Positions 43,054-51,753 of a stretch of DNA of 64,000 nt are shown here, one piece after another (position 1 is the stretch's first letter; every line of letters begins with the position of its first letter). The position numbers and the translations under genes are program-made. This DNA is from Bradyrhizobium niftali (GTDB lineage: Bacteria; Pseudomonadota; Alphaproteobacteria; Rhizobiales; Xanthobacteraceae). The stretch spans positions 124,001-188,000 of the forward strand of contig NZ_SPQT01000001.1 of NCBI RefSeq assembly GCF_004571025.1, written 5' to 3'. The notes under the pieces were generated by a model. That model made no database searches and was not told where the DNA came from. It worked only from the letters and a program-made list of their open reading frames with translations.

Positions 43054-43839
43054 ATGTCTGATCCGGCCGTCCCGCGCCGCCCGACCCTCGATCTACGGTC
43101 GTTCACGCCCGCGCGCGTTGCGCTGGGCCGCAGCGGTGCGAGCGTTCCGACGCGGGCGTTGCTCGATTTCACGCTGGACCACGCCCGTGCCCGCGATGCC
43201 GTGCACGCGGTCCTCGATGTGCCGCATCTGGTCGCAGATCTCGACGCGCTCGGTCTCGCCGTCACCGAGGCGAGGAGCCAGGCGGTCGATCGCAGGGACT
43301 ATCTGCGGCGGCCGGATCTGGGACGGCAGCTTGATGCCGGCTCGGTCGAGGCTCTGGCGCGAATCGCCTCAAGGCCATGCCAGCTTGCGATCGTGATCGG
43401 CGACGGCCTGTCGGCGGCGGCGGTCCACGCCCATACGGTGGCGTTGGTGACGCGCCTGCTGCCGCTGCTCGCAGCCGACGATGGTGTCGCGCTCGGCCAT
43501 GTCGTCGTCGCCTCAGGCGCGCGCGTCGCGCTCGGCGACGAGATCGGCGCCATTCTCGGCGCGCGCATGGTCGTGACGCTGATCGGCGAGCGGCCCGGCC
43601 TGTCTGCGCCCGACAGTCTAGGTGCCTATCTGACCTTCGCGCCGAAGCCGGGCCGCACCGATGCCGAGCGGAATTGCGTATCGAACATCCACTACGCTGG
43701 GTTGAGCTATGACGAGGCCGCCTTTAAGATCGCCTGGCTCGTCCGCGAGGGGCTGGCAAGGGAGGTCACCGGCGTAGCGCTGAAAGACGAGAGCGCGGAC
43801 CGGGCACCGCGTCGAATTGGCACGGCCTTGCCCGAATAA
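43054..43839 (+). CDS. eutC: ethanolamine ammonia-lyase small subunit
   Basis: 261 residues, shorter than E. coli EutC (295). The segments [36 protein letters not shown] and [16 protein letters not shown], and the tail [29 protein letters not shown], are EutC signatures. It forms the light chain that holds the cobalamin tail against EutB. Its start is 6 bases after the hpnP stop, so it depends on the hpnP transcript. The truncation is N-terminal and common outside enterobacteria. Confidence 0.95.
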   Translation: MSDPAVPRRPTLDLRSFTPARVALGRSGASVPTRALLDFTLDHARARDAVHAVLDVPHLVADLDALGLAVTEARSQAVDRRDYLRRPDLGRQLDAGSVEALARIASRPCQLAIVIGDGLSAAAVHAHTVALVTRLLPLLAADDGVALGHVVVASGARVALGDEIGAILGARMVVTLIGERPGLSAPDSLGAYLTFAPKPGRTDAERNCVSNIHYAGLSYDEAAFKIAWLVREGLAREVTGVALKDESADRAPRRIGTALPE

Positions 43840-44044
43840 CGGGCATTCCAGCAAAATCGCCACATCTTGATCGATTTGGCCACACTTCGCCTGCTTGCGA
43901 GGGAGGCTATGGACCTGCTAAACCCCTCGCGGCGATTTTCCGCGCATTTTCAAAGGGCAAGCCTCCCATTGGTATGGCGTTTTCAAGCCGTTCGCGGAGC
44001 GCAATAAGCTCATAGACCGAGCCGATTTAGGAACTGGATAAGGC

Positions 44045-46411
44045 ATGCTCGAAAAGCACAGCGAGAGTGAGGTTCATGTCGACAAGGTCGAGCAGGGGCC
44101 TGCGTCCTCCATCGCCTTCGGGCTGGAGCGCATCGGGCTGATCGCCGTCCGGGCGCCGATCGTCTCCTGCGTGGTCCTCCTCATCCTGATCGTCGGCGCC
44201 GTGTTCGGCATCCACCGGATCAAGATCGACGATTCGCTGTCGCAGCTGTTCCGCTCCGACACCCGCGAATTCCACCAGTACGAAGAGGTGACGAAGAAGT
44301 TTCCGGCCGAGGAGTTCGACGTCCTCGTGGTGGTCGAAGGCAAGAACCTGCTGGCCCGGAACAATCTCGAGAAGCTGCGCGACTTCATCACCGACATGCA
44401 GCTGGTCGAAGGCACGCGCGGGCTGGTCTCGCTGTTTTCGGCGCGCCAGGCGCCGGCGCCGGGCAAGCTGCCGGCGGCGCTGTTCCCGCCTGAGCTGCCC
44501 GAGGGCGCGGCCTATGACAAGTTCATCGAGACCGTCAAGAACAACGAGATCATCCGCGGCAAGCTGTTGTCGGAGGACGGCACGCTGGCCCTGGTCGTGC
44601 TGTCGCTCGATCCGGAGGTGGTCGCCTCCAGCAAGCTGACCAAGACGGTCGCCGACATCCGCGCGCTGATGAAGGAGGATCTCGGCGACACCGGGCTCAA
44701 CGTGCAGCTCTCCGGCGTGCCGGTCATGCAGCTCGAGATCCGCAACGCGGTCGAGCGCGACGGGCTGACCTACAATATCCTCGGCATTCTCGCCGGCTGC
44801 GTCATCGCCATCATCTTCTTCCGCAAGATCTCGTTCATGATCGCGGCCGCGTTCCCGCCGATGATCGCGATCCTGCTGGCGCTCGGCGCGCTCGGCTGGG
44901 CCAACTTCAATCTCAACATGTTCCTGAACGTGATGACGCCGCTCATCATGGTCATCAGCTTCTCGGACTCGATGCAGCTGACCTTCGCCGCGCGCGACCG
45001 GTTGATCGCAGGCCAGGACAAGTTCACCGCGTTCAAGAACGCGGTGCTGGTGGTGGGGCCGGCCTGCGTGCTGACGCACGGCACCGCTGGCATTTCCTTC
45101 ATCGCGCTCCAGTTCTCCAGCTCCGACCTGATCCGCAAATTCGGCGAGGCAGGGCTCGCCGCCACCATCATCGCGCTGGTCGCGGTGCTGTCGCTGGTGC
45201 CGGTGTTCGGCGTGCTGTTCGTGCGCAACGAGAAGGTCTTTGCGGTCAAGTTCCAGAGCGCGGATGCCGGCGTCCAGGCGCTGCGCAATTTCTGCTACTG
45301 GATCGCGGTGCGCATGGTCGGGCGGCCCGGCCTGTTCAGCCTGATCGCGGTGCTGTTCGTCGGCGGCCTCGGCGTCATCTACGCCAATCTGGAGCCGCGC
45401 TACCGGCTTGCCGACCAGGTGCCGGACAAGCGCCAGGCGGTCGCTGCCAGCGACCGGCTCGATGCCAAGCTCACCGGCGCCAACCCGGTCAACGTGCTGA
45501 TCCAGTTCCCCAAGGGTGAATCGCTCTATTCGCCGGAAACCCTGCAGACGATCGCCGACGTGCATGCGACCGTGGAGAAGGCGGCCGGTGTCGGCAATGT
45601 CTGGTCGGTCGAGACCCTGCGCCGCTGGCTCACGGAAAAGGCCGGCAGCGCCGACGTCGCGACGTTGAAGGAATATGTCAGCGTGATTCCCGAGCATCTG
45701 GTGCGGCGGTTCATCGACGCCGAGCAGGATGCGGTCGTGGTCGCAGGCCGCGTGCCGGACAAGGATTCCAGCCAGCTTCTGCCGATCGTGGACAAGCTCG
45801 ATTCCGAGCTCGACGCCGTCCGCAAGAAGCATCCCGGCTACGAGGTCGCGGTGACGGGCCTTGCCGCCATCGCGGCGCGCAACTCGGCCAGCATGATCGA
45901 GAAGCTGAACCGCGGGCTCACCGTCGAATTCGCGCTGGTCGCGATCTTCATCGGCCTCGCCTTCCGCTCCTGGGTGGTGATGTTCGCCTGCGTCCTGCCG
46001 GGCATCTTCCCCGTCGTGATGTCGGGAACGGTGCTGTGGGCGATGGGCGAGGGGCTGCAATTCGCCAGCGTCGTCGCGCTCACCGTCTCGTTCGGCCTGG
46101 GGCTGAGTGCGACCATCCACTTCCTCAACCGCCTCAGGCTGGAGAGCAAGCCGGGCGTCGGCTCGGCGCTCGCGGTGGAGCGGGCGACCGTTCTGGTCGG
46201 ACCGGCGCTGATCCTGACCACGGTGGTGCTGGCCTGCGGCCTCGTCGTCACCGTGTTCTCCGACCTGCCGTCACTGCGGCTGTTCGGCTGGCTCAGTGCC
46301 TTCTCGATGGTCATGGCCCTCGTCGCCGACCTCTTCATCCTGCGGCCGACGGCGATGTGGCTGATCAACCTGCACGCCAGGCTTCAGGGTGCGGACAAGC
46401 GCGCGATCTGA
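44045..46411 (+). CDS. hpnN: hopanoid transporter HpnN (RND/MMPL family)
   Basis: 788 residues, with GGATAAGG before the ATG. There are two RND repeats, each with one helix (VVLLILIVGAVFGIHRIK; FSLIAVLFVGGLGVIY), a large periplasmic domain and five helices (ILGILAGCVIAIIFF..., FALVAIFIGLAFRSWVVM...). GVPVMQLEIRNAVERDG and VTGLAAIAARNSASMIEKLNRG are the equivalent periplasmic-to-membrane junctions. HpnN moves hopanoids from the inner to the outer membrane in Rhodopseudomonas. Its place beside hpnP and upstream of hpnCDE supports this over a generic MMPL exporter. The 205 bases upstream probably carry its own promoter. Confidence 0.9.
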   Translation: MLEKHSESEVHVDKVEQGPASSIAFGLERIGLIAVRAPIVSCVVLLILIVGAVFGIHRIKIDDSLSQLFRSDTREFHQYEEVTKKFPAEEFDVLVVVEGKNLLARNNLEKLRDFITDMQLVEGTRGLVSLFSARQAPAPGKLPAALFPPELPEGAAYDKFIETVKNNEIIRGKLLSEDGTLALVVLSLDPEVVASSKLTKTVADIRALMKEDLGDTGLNVQLSGVPVMQLEIRNAVERDGLTYNILGILAGCVIAIIFFRKISFMIAAAFPPMIAILLALGALGWANFNLNMFLNVMTPLIMVISFSDSMQLTFAARDRLIAGQDKFTAFKNAVLVVGPACVLTHGTAGISFIALQFSSSDLIRKFGEAGLAATIIALVAVLSLVPVFGVLFVRNEKVFAVKFQSADAGVQALRNFCYWIAVRMVGRPGLFSLIAVLFVGGLGVIYANLEPRYRLADQVPDKRQAVAASDRLDAKLTGANPVNVLIQFPKGESLYSPETLQTIADVHATVEKAAGVGNVWSVETLRRWLTEKAGSADVATLKEYVSVIPEHLVRRFIDAEQDAVVVAGRVPDKDSSQLLPIVDKLDSELDAVRKKHPGYEVAVTGLAAIAARNSASMIEKLNRGLTVEFALVAIFIGLAFRSWVVMFACVLPGIFPVVMSGTVLWAMGEGLQFASVVALTVSFGLGLSATIHFLNRLRLESKPGVGSALAVERATVLVGPALILTTVVLACGLVVTVFSDLPSLRLFGWLSAFSMVMALVADLFILRPTAMWLINLHARLQGADKRAI

Positions 46412-46440
46412 GCGTGGGGCGGCGAACGCCACGCCACGCT
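46411..46440. terminator. short hairpin between convergent hpnN and the Tat-signal protein gene
   Basis: AGCGTGGGGCG and CGCCACGCCACGCT can pair imperfectly. It occupies the whole 28-base space between two convergent stops and could serve both strands, but lacks a T-tract. Confidence 0.4.
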
Positions 46441-47285
46441 CACGCTTCGACGCGAATGATGCCGTACGGATTGAACTTGAAGTCGTCCTCGGCGTAGTCC
46501 TGCTCCCGCGTTAGCGTGAGCTTGTGGTCGCGGAGCGTCGCTTCGATGCCGCGCTCGGCCATCGCGTTGGCGAGCTCCTCCATCAGCATGACCGCGGCCC
46601 ATTCGTTGCCGCGCGATTTCGCAACATAGATCTCCGGCAGGCCGACGAGTTGATAGCCGACGGTTTCGTTGTAGCGATCACCGCCGAGTGGGCGCTTGGC
46701 GAAAGCAAGACGACATGCTTTGGCTACAGCGAGAGTCACGGCAAGATCCTGACCGGTGCTCGCGCCCTTGCGCGCCTGACCGGCCAGTTGCCGCCATCGA
46801 TCGAGGCCGTGGGCAACGCCTGCGCTTTCGCCCTTCACGGCGGTGGCACCGGCCTCGATCATCTCCTCGACGATGCGCAAGGCCGCCGCCGAATAGGCGA
46901 CCGTCTTCTGCTGCTCCATCGGTGGGCTCAGTACATAGAGCACTGATTTGTGGTCGGCCACGGCGGCTTCGTCGGTGGCGGACCAGGCTTTCGGGAAGAC
47001 GCGGTCCCAGCACACGCCAAACGAGCGCTCCATATGCGGATCGGGTCGGGCCTGCGAATAGGTGCGGTCGATCTCGAAGCCGAAATCCGCGATCGTCCTG
47101 GCCGCGGCCTCCGGCGGGTGCAGCAGGCTTTCGTCCTTGCCGAGGAAGCAGAGCACGTGACGCGGTTTGACCGACGAAGGCTGCATGCCCGCCCCTCGCT
47201 GGATTGACGGTTGATCATTGGCCCATGCGCGACTGGTTGCGAACAGTCCGGCGGCCTTGAGCAGGTTTCTGCGAATATGGTCCAT
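46440..47285 (-). CDS. Tat-exported protein of unknown function
   Basis: 281 residues. A twin-arginine leader (HIRRNLLKAAGLFATSRAWA) predicts export of a folded protein. The mature part has no family I can name with confidence. Visible features are PRHVLCFLGKDESLLHPPE, DRVFPKAWSATDEAAVADHKS, KGESAGVAHGLDRW, ETVGYQLVGLPEIYVAK and a C-terminal REQDYAEDDFKFNPYGII. No metal-binding cluster, covalent-haem CxxCH or nucleophile elbow is evident. It is convergent to hpnN and 63 bases downstream of another exported protein on the same strand. Placement inside the hopanoid locus hints at an envelope role, as inference only. Confidence 0.7.
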   Translation of the reverse strand: MDHIRRNLLKAAGLFATSRAWANDQPSIQRGAGMQPSSVKPRHVLCFLGKDESLLHPPEAAARTIADFGFEIDRTYSQARPDPHMERSFGVCWDRVFPKAWSATDEAAVADHKSVLYVLSPPMEQQKTVAYSAAALRIVEEMIEAGATAVKGESAGVAHGLDRWRQLAGQARKGASTGQDLAVTLAVAKACRLAFAKRPLGGDRYNETVGYQLVGLPEIYVAKSRGNEWAAVMLMEELANAMAERGIEATLRDHKLTLTREQDYAEDDFKFNPYGIIRVEA

Positions 47286-47348
47286 GTCAGCAAAAAGCCC
47301 CCGGCTCGCGAGAACCGGGGGCGTGTTCCTCTCGGCGCAGGACGGGCG

Positions 47349-47846
47349 TCAGCCCTTCGTCATCGTGATGTTGACGCCGCGGATCTCGCCCTTGGAGCTG
47401 ATCTGCACCGTCTGCTTGGTGCCGTTGGTGCGCAGCGACAGGTTGGCGGCAAAGCCGTTGGCCTCGACGAACACCTCGATCTGGCCGCCGCCGGCGGTGC
47501 CCTGGAGATTGCCGAAGATGTTGCGGCTGGCCTCGCTCCAGTTGCCGGAGATGCGGTCGCCCTGGCTCGTCACGTCGCTGGTGAGGTCGAACTTGTAGCT
47601 GTCGGACGCGCAGTGCAGTGCCTGCTTCAGGTTGAGACCGCTGCCGGCGACCTTGTAGTCCGCCTTGCAGCGGATGCGCTCGGTGGAGCCGTCGGACAGC
47701 GACACCGTGCCGGTTCCAGTCCACGCGCCGTCGAAACCGGCAAACGGTCCGGACGACTGTGCGTGGCTTGCCGAAACCGAGAAGAGCAGCGCCGCCCCGA
47801 TGCCGGCCGCCTTGATTGCCAGTCCAGATCGCCCGAAGAATTTCAT
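47349..47846 (-). CDS. small secreted protein of unknown function
   Basis: 165 residues from ATG 47846. A Sec signal peptide spans about 1-32 (MKFFGRSGLAIKAAGIGAALLFSVSASHA followed by QSSGPF). The mature domain is rich in Thr, Ser, Gly and alternating strands: FDGAWTGTGTVSLSDGSTERIRCKADYKV, FDLTSDVTSQGDRISGNWSEA, EVFVEANGFAANLSLRT. A small beta-barrel with two cysteines (RCKAD, LHCAS), probably disulphide-linked, is likely. No catalytic motif is seen. It lies upstream of, and on the same strand as, the Tat-signal gene and may form an operon with it (63-base gap). Confidence 0.72.
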   Translation of the reverse strand: MKFFGRSGLAIKAAGIGAALLFSVSASHAQSSGPFAGFDGAWTGTGTVSLSDGSTERIRCKADYKVAGSGLNLKQALHCASDSYKFDLTSDVTSQGDRISGNWSEASRNIFGNLQGTAGGGQIEVFVEANGFAANLSLRTNGTKQTVQISSKGEIRGVNITMTKG

Positions 47847-48305
47847 CACAAATATCCCGTTTTGGAACGACGTCCGCTCAAGATCAGAACGTCTCGCCAC
47901 ATCGAAGGTTTAGTGTTCCGAGCCTGTGTCAGGTTCAAAGCCTGGCCGCCAGGGACGGTGGTTCACGAAGTCCTTGCGCCATGCCTGGCGGCCGCGATTT
48001 CCCGTGTTTCGGCGTGTTTCTGGCCGAAACGGAGGGGCAGAGAGATGCAGCTCTGCAACAGGCGTGCAGTAAAATGCGGGCTACCTGAATTATGACGTAG
48101 TATCAACCTCTTACATCTGCCAATGAAGGTGCAGGGAAGGCCTGATTTGGAGGTGTGGCGCCAATTTGGCCGCATTTTCCAGTGCTTGTGCCTTCTCCGA
48201 GGCCGCATGTTCCGCGGCGACTAGCCATCAGAACAATCCGTTCCGGTCGTCCGCCCTGTGCTGTCCGGGATCGGTGCGATTCTGCCGTCAGAATGAAGGA
48301 ATACA
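47847..48305. other. 459-bp gene-free region
   Basis: I see no convincing gene on either strand. It must hold the promoters of the minus-strand secreted-protein gene (start 47846) and of the plus-strand Cys-rich gene (start 48306). TTTCGGCGTGTTTCTGGCCGAAA near 48006-48028 is a short inverted repeat. Confidence 0.45.
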
Positions 48306-48539
48306 ATGCGTAAGCTTTTCGTCGCTCTCACCCTGCTGTCGGCATCCCTGTCCACGGCGGCATTTGCCCAGCAAGGGCGCGGCACGGACAGCGAGCAGAA
48401 GGCCTGCACGCGCGATGTGCAGAAGTTCTGCCGTCCGGTCATCGACCAGGGCGATTTCACCATCCTGGCCTGCCTGAAGGAGAACCGGGCCAAGATCTCG
48501 CAGGCCTGCGACCAGGTCCTGAAGAACCACAACCAGTAA
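48306..48539 (+). CDS. small secreted cysteine-rich (GLG1/Cys-rich-FGFR-like repeat) protein
   Basis: 77 residues. A signal peptide ends STAAFAQQ at about 22. The mature part has one repeat with four cysteines spaced ACTRDVQKFCRPVI...ILACLKENRAKISQAC. This is the pattern of the Cys_rich_FGFR/Golgi-apparatus-protein-1 repeat found in many small alphaproteobacterial exported proteins. Function unknown; two disulphides are expected in the periplasm. It has its own strong intrinsic terminator at 48561-48583 and precedes the hopanoid operon. Confidence 0.78.
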   Translation: MRKLFVALTLLSASLSTAAFAQQGRGTDSEQKACTRDVQKFCRPVIDQGDFTILACLKENRAKISQACDQVLKNHNQ

Positions 48540-48560
48540 GCTCGGCCACTGGCCCACAAG

Positions 48561-48583
48561 GGCGGCCCCCGGGGCCGCCTTTT
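48561..48583 (+). terminator. intrinsic terminator after Cys-rich protein gene
   Basis: GGCGGCC-loop-GGCCGCC hairpin (extendable to 9 bp) followed at once by TTTT. It is 22 bases after the stop at 48539 and separates that gene from hpnC. Confidence 0.88.
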
Positions 48584-48732
48584 CGGGGCCGATCCGCGAA
48601 GGGCAGCCATCGCGAGACAGGATTGGTTTTGCGGCCGTATTCCCCTATATGGGGGCCGCGGCGGCATCGCCGGCATGAGCCCGCGCGAGCGAAAAAGCCC
48701 TTCCTGTCCAAACGATTGTAAACCAGCCCTCG

Positions 48733-49617
48733 ATGACCTCTGCGAGCGAATTGCGATCCGGCAAGGGTGACCGCGACGAGAATTTTCCCGTCGCGTCCTG
48801 GATCATTCATCCGCGTCATCGCGCGCTGATCCTGGCGTATTACAATTTCGTCCGCACCGCCGACGATATCGCCGACCACGCGACGCTGCCACCCGACCAG
48901 AAGCTTGCCTATCTCGACCTGCTCGAGGCGGAACTGCTCGGCAAGGGCGACACCCAGGCCGAGGCTGTCAGCCTGCGGCGCGCGCTGGCCGAGCGCGGCA
49001 TGGCGCCGCGCCATGCGCTCGACGTGCTCATCGCCTTCCGCATGGACGTGACCAAGCTGCGCTACGAGAACTGGGACGAGGTAATCCACTATTGCCGCTA
49101 CTCGGCGATGCCGGTCGGCCGTTTCATGCTCGACGTCCATGGCGAGAGCACCTCGACCTGGGCCGCATCGGACGCGCTTTGCGCGGCGCTCCAGATCAAC
49201 AACCACCTCCAGGATTGCGGCAAGGATTTTCGCGAGCTCAATCGCGTCTACCTGCCGCGCGATGCGCTGGCCGCGAGCGGCGCCTCGGTCGAGCAGCTCG
49301 GCCTTGCCCAGTCGCCGCCGGCGATGCTGGCCTGCCTGCAGGCGCTTGCCGTGCGCAACGAAGCGCTGCTCGACGAGGGTAGGTCGCTGAGCGCGGAGAT
49401 TCGGGATTTCCGCCTCGGCGTCGACGTCTCGGTGATCCAGGCCTATGCCGACCGCATCGTGCGCCTGCTCAAGGTACGCGACCCCCTGCGCGAGCGCGTG
49501 CATCTGAACAAGTTCGAGCTCCTCACCTTCAGCCTCGCCGGCATGATCGGCGAAGTCGGCCGCCGCGCGATCGGACGCAAGGCCATTTCCAGACCGGGGA
49601 CTGCACATGACGCTTGA
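48733..49617 (+). CDS. hpnC: squalene biosynthesis protein HpnC (hydroxysqualene synthase)
   Basis: 294 residues, trans-isoprenyl diphosphate synthase fold. The first Asp-rich motif is NFVRTADDIADH. The second is altered to LQDCGKDFRELNRVYLPRD, the form seen in HpnC. In the HpnCDE route HpnC converts presqualene diphosphate to hydroxysqualene. It is the first gene of the operon hpnC-hpnD-hpnE-shc-hpnG and overlaps hpnD by 11 bases. The N-terminal ASWIIHPRHRALILAYYNFVR is also conserved in the family. Confidence 0.93.
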   Translation: MTSASELRSGKGDRDENFPVASWIIHPRHRALILAYYNFVRTADDIADHATLPPDQKLAYLDLLEAELLGKGDTQAEAVSLRRALAERGMAPRHALDVLIAFRMDVTKLRYENWDEVIHYCRYSAMPVGRFMLDVHGESTSTWAASDALCAALQINNHLQDCGKDFRELNRVYLPRDALAASGASVEQLGLAQSPPAMLACLQALAVRNEALLDEGRSLSAEIRDFRLGVDVSVIQAYADRIVRLLKVRDPLRERVHLNKFELLTFSLAGMIGEVGRRAIGRKAISRPGTAHDA

Positions 49618-50446
49618 GGCGACCTCGCCCGGCGCCAGTTATGGCTCGACCGCATCCGGCAGCTCGTTCTACGCCGCGATGCGCATCCTGCCGCATGACC
49701 AGCGCGAAGCGATGTTCCAGATCTACAGCTTCTGCCGGCAGGTCGACGACATCGCCGATTCCGACGGCCCGCGCGAGGAGCGGCTCGCCGCGCTTCAGGA
49801 GTGGCGCAACGACATCGACGCGCTCTATCAGGGCAATCCGCCGCCGCGGCTGAAGGACTACGTCGCCTCGGTGAAGACCTTCGGGCTCAAGCGCGAGGAT
49901 TTCCTGGCCATCGTCGACGGCATGGAGATGGACGTGCCGCAGGACATCCGCGCGCCCGACATGGCGACGCTCGATCTCTATTGCGATCGGGTAGCGAGCG
50001 CCGTGGGACGGCTGTCGGTGCGGGTGTTTGGCATGCCGGAAGAGGACGGCATCCTGCTCGCCCATCATCTCGGCCGCGCGCTCCAGCTCACCAACATCCT
50101 GCGCGACATCGACGAGGACGCGGGCCTCGGCCGGCTCTATCTGCCGCGCGAAGCGCTGCTGCATGCCGGCATCACCTCCGACGATCCGAACCGCGTCATC
50201 GCCGAGCGGGCGCTGCCGAAGGTCTGCCTGCCGCTGACGCAGCGTGCGAAGGTGCATTTCGAGAAGTCGGACGAGATCATGAGCCGCAACAAGCGCCGCG
50301 CGGTGCGCGCGCCGCGGATCATGTCGAAATACTATCATTCCATTCTGGACCTCCTGATCGCGCGCGGCTTCAACGCGCCGCGCGAGCCGGTGCGTGTGTC
50401 GAAGGTCACACGCATCCTGATCCTGCTCCGTTACGCTTTCATCTGA
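49607..50446 (+). CDS. hpnD: presqualene diphosphate synthase HpnD
   Basis: 279 residues. It has the head-to-head isoprenyl synthase motifs FCRQVDDIADSDG and LRDIDEDAGLGRLYLPRE, with SSFYAAMRILPHDQREAMF at the start. It condenses two farnesyl diphosphates to presqualene diphosphate, the first step of the HpnDCE route. ATG overlaps the end of hpnC by 11 bases, and its stop TGA shares one base with the hpnE start. The tight overlaps predict coupled translation of all three enzymes. Confidence 0.95.
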   Translation: MTLEATSPGASYGSTASGSSFYAAMRILPHDQREAMFQIYSFCRQVDDIADSDGPREERLAALQEWRNDIDALYQGNPPPRLKDYVASVKTFGLKREDFLAIVDGMEMDVPQDIRAPDMATLDLYCDRVASAVGRLSVRVFGMPEEDGILLAHHLGRALQLTNILRDIDEDAGLGRLYLPREALLHAGITSDDPNRVIAERALPKVCLPLTQRAKVHFEKSDEIMSRNKRRAVRAPRIMSKYYHSILDLLIARGFNAPREPVRVSKVTRILILLRYAFI

Positions 50447-51702
50447 TGCAAAACACAGCTCATATCATCGGCGCTGGAATTTCCGGCCTCTCCGCCGCCG
50501 TGCGGCTCGCCAATGCCGGCTTCAAGGTCGCCGTGCACGAGGCGACGCACCAGGCCGGCGGCCGCTGCCGTTCCTATTTCGACGGCGCCACCAACCTCAC
50601 CATCGACAACGGCAATCATCTGCTGCTGTCGGGCAACAGCCATGCGCGCGCCTATGCGCGCGCGATCGGATCCGAGGCGGGCCTGGTCGGCCCTGACAGC
50701 GCGCAGTTTCCCTTCGTCGATATCAAGACCGGGCAGCGCTGGCAGATCGATCTCGGCGCCGGCCGGCTGCCGACCTGGGTGCTCGACGAAAGCCGCCGCG
50801 TTCCCGACACGGGCCTCACCGACTATCTCAAGCTGGCGCCGCTGATCTGGGCGTCGGAGGCGACGCTGGTCGGCAAGTCCATTCCTACCGAAGGCGTGCT
50901 CTATCAGCGCCTGGTGCAGCCGCTGCTGCTCGCCGCCCTCAACGTCGATCCGCCCGAGGGTTCGGCCGGGCTCGCCGGCGCGATCGTGCGCGAGACGCTG
51001 CTTGCCGGCGGACAGGCCTGCCGTCCCCTGATCGCGCGCGACGGCCTCAGCGCCGTGCTGATCGAGCCCGCCGTGAAGTTCCTGCAGGAGCGTGGCCACT
51101 CGGTTCAACTCGGCCATGAGCTGCGCTCGTTCGTGACCAGTGACGGCAAGGCCGGCGCGCTGAATTTCGGCGGCGAGGACGTGATCAAGCTCGCCGACGG
51201 CGATGTCGTCGTGATGGCGGTGCCGCCGCGTGCCGCCTCGAGCCTGCTGCCGGGCCTGAAGACGCCGACCGAATTCCGTGCCATCGTGAACGCGCATTTC
51301 CGTTTTGAGCCGCCGCCGGGATCGCCGCCGATCCTGGGCGTGATCGGCGGCGTCGTGGAATGGCTGTTCGCGTTCCCGAACCGGCTCTCGGTGACCATCA
51401 GCAATGGCGACCGTCTCGTCGACATGCCGCGCGAGGAACTCGCGCAGGCGATCTGGAACGACGTCTGCGAGGCAGGCGGCGTCTCCGGCGAGCTGCCTCC
51501 CTGGCAGATCGTGCGCGAACGCCGCGCAACCTTTGCCGCCACGCCGGCGCAGAATGCCCTGCGTCCGGGGCCGGTCACGGCACTGAAAAACCTGTTCCTC
51601 GCCGGTGACTGGACTGCTACGGGATTGCCTGCAACCATCGAGGGATCGGTCCGGTCCGGTGATCGCGCCGCCGATCTGGTGCTGGCCGCGCAGCGGCGCT
51701 GA
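50446..51702 (+). CDS. hpnE: hydroxysqualene dehydroxylase HpnE
   Basis: 418 residues, FAD-dependent amine-oxidase/phytoene-desaturase-like. The dinucleotide motif is HIIGAGISGLSAAVRLA, followed by EATHQAGGRCRSYFDG. The C-terminal FAD motif is KNLFLAGDWTATGLPATIEGSVRSG. It reduces hydroxysqualene to squalene. It begins one base inside the hpnD stop. No membrane anchor is visible, but association with the membrane through its substrate is likely. Confidence 0.95.
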   Translation: MQNTAHIIGAGISGLSAAVRLANAGFKVAVHEATHQAGGRCRSYFDGATNLTIDNGNHLLLSGNSHARAYARAIGSEAGLVGPDSAQFPFVDIKTGQRWQIDLGAGRLPTWVLDESRRVPDTGLTDYLKLAPLIWASEATLVGKSIPTEGVLYQRLVQPLLLAALNVDPPEGSAGLAGAIVRETLLAGGQACRPLIARDGLSAVLIEPAVKFLQERGHSVQLGHELRSFVTSDGKAGALNFGGEDVIKLADGDVVVMAVPPRAASSLLPGLKTPTEFRAIVNAHFRFEPPPGSPPILGVIGGVVEWLFAFPNRLSVTISNGDRLVDMPREELAQAIWNDVCEAGGVSGELPPWQIVRERRATFAATPAQNALRPGPVTALKNLFLAGDWTATGLPATIEGSVRSGDRAADLVLAAQRR

Positions 51703-51753
51703 CGGGAATTTGTCCCGGTCAATTCGAATCAACTATCGGAGTAATCGAGCCAG

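Noticed and set aside
44027..46120. A 697-codon minus-strand frame opposite hpnN
   Set aside because: Composition is that of a codon shadow (Asp/His/Arg runs); hpnN on the other strand is unmistakable.
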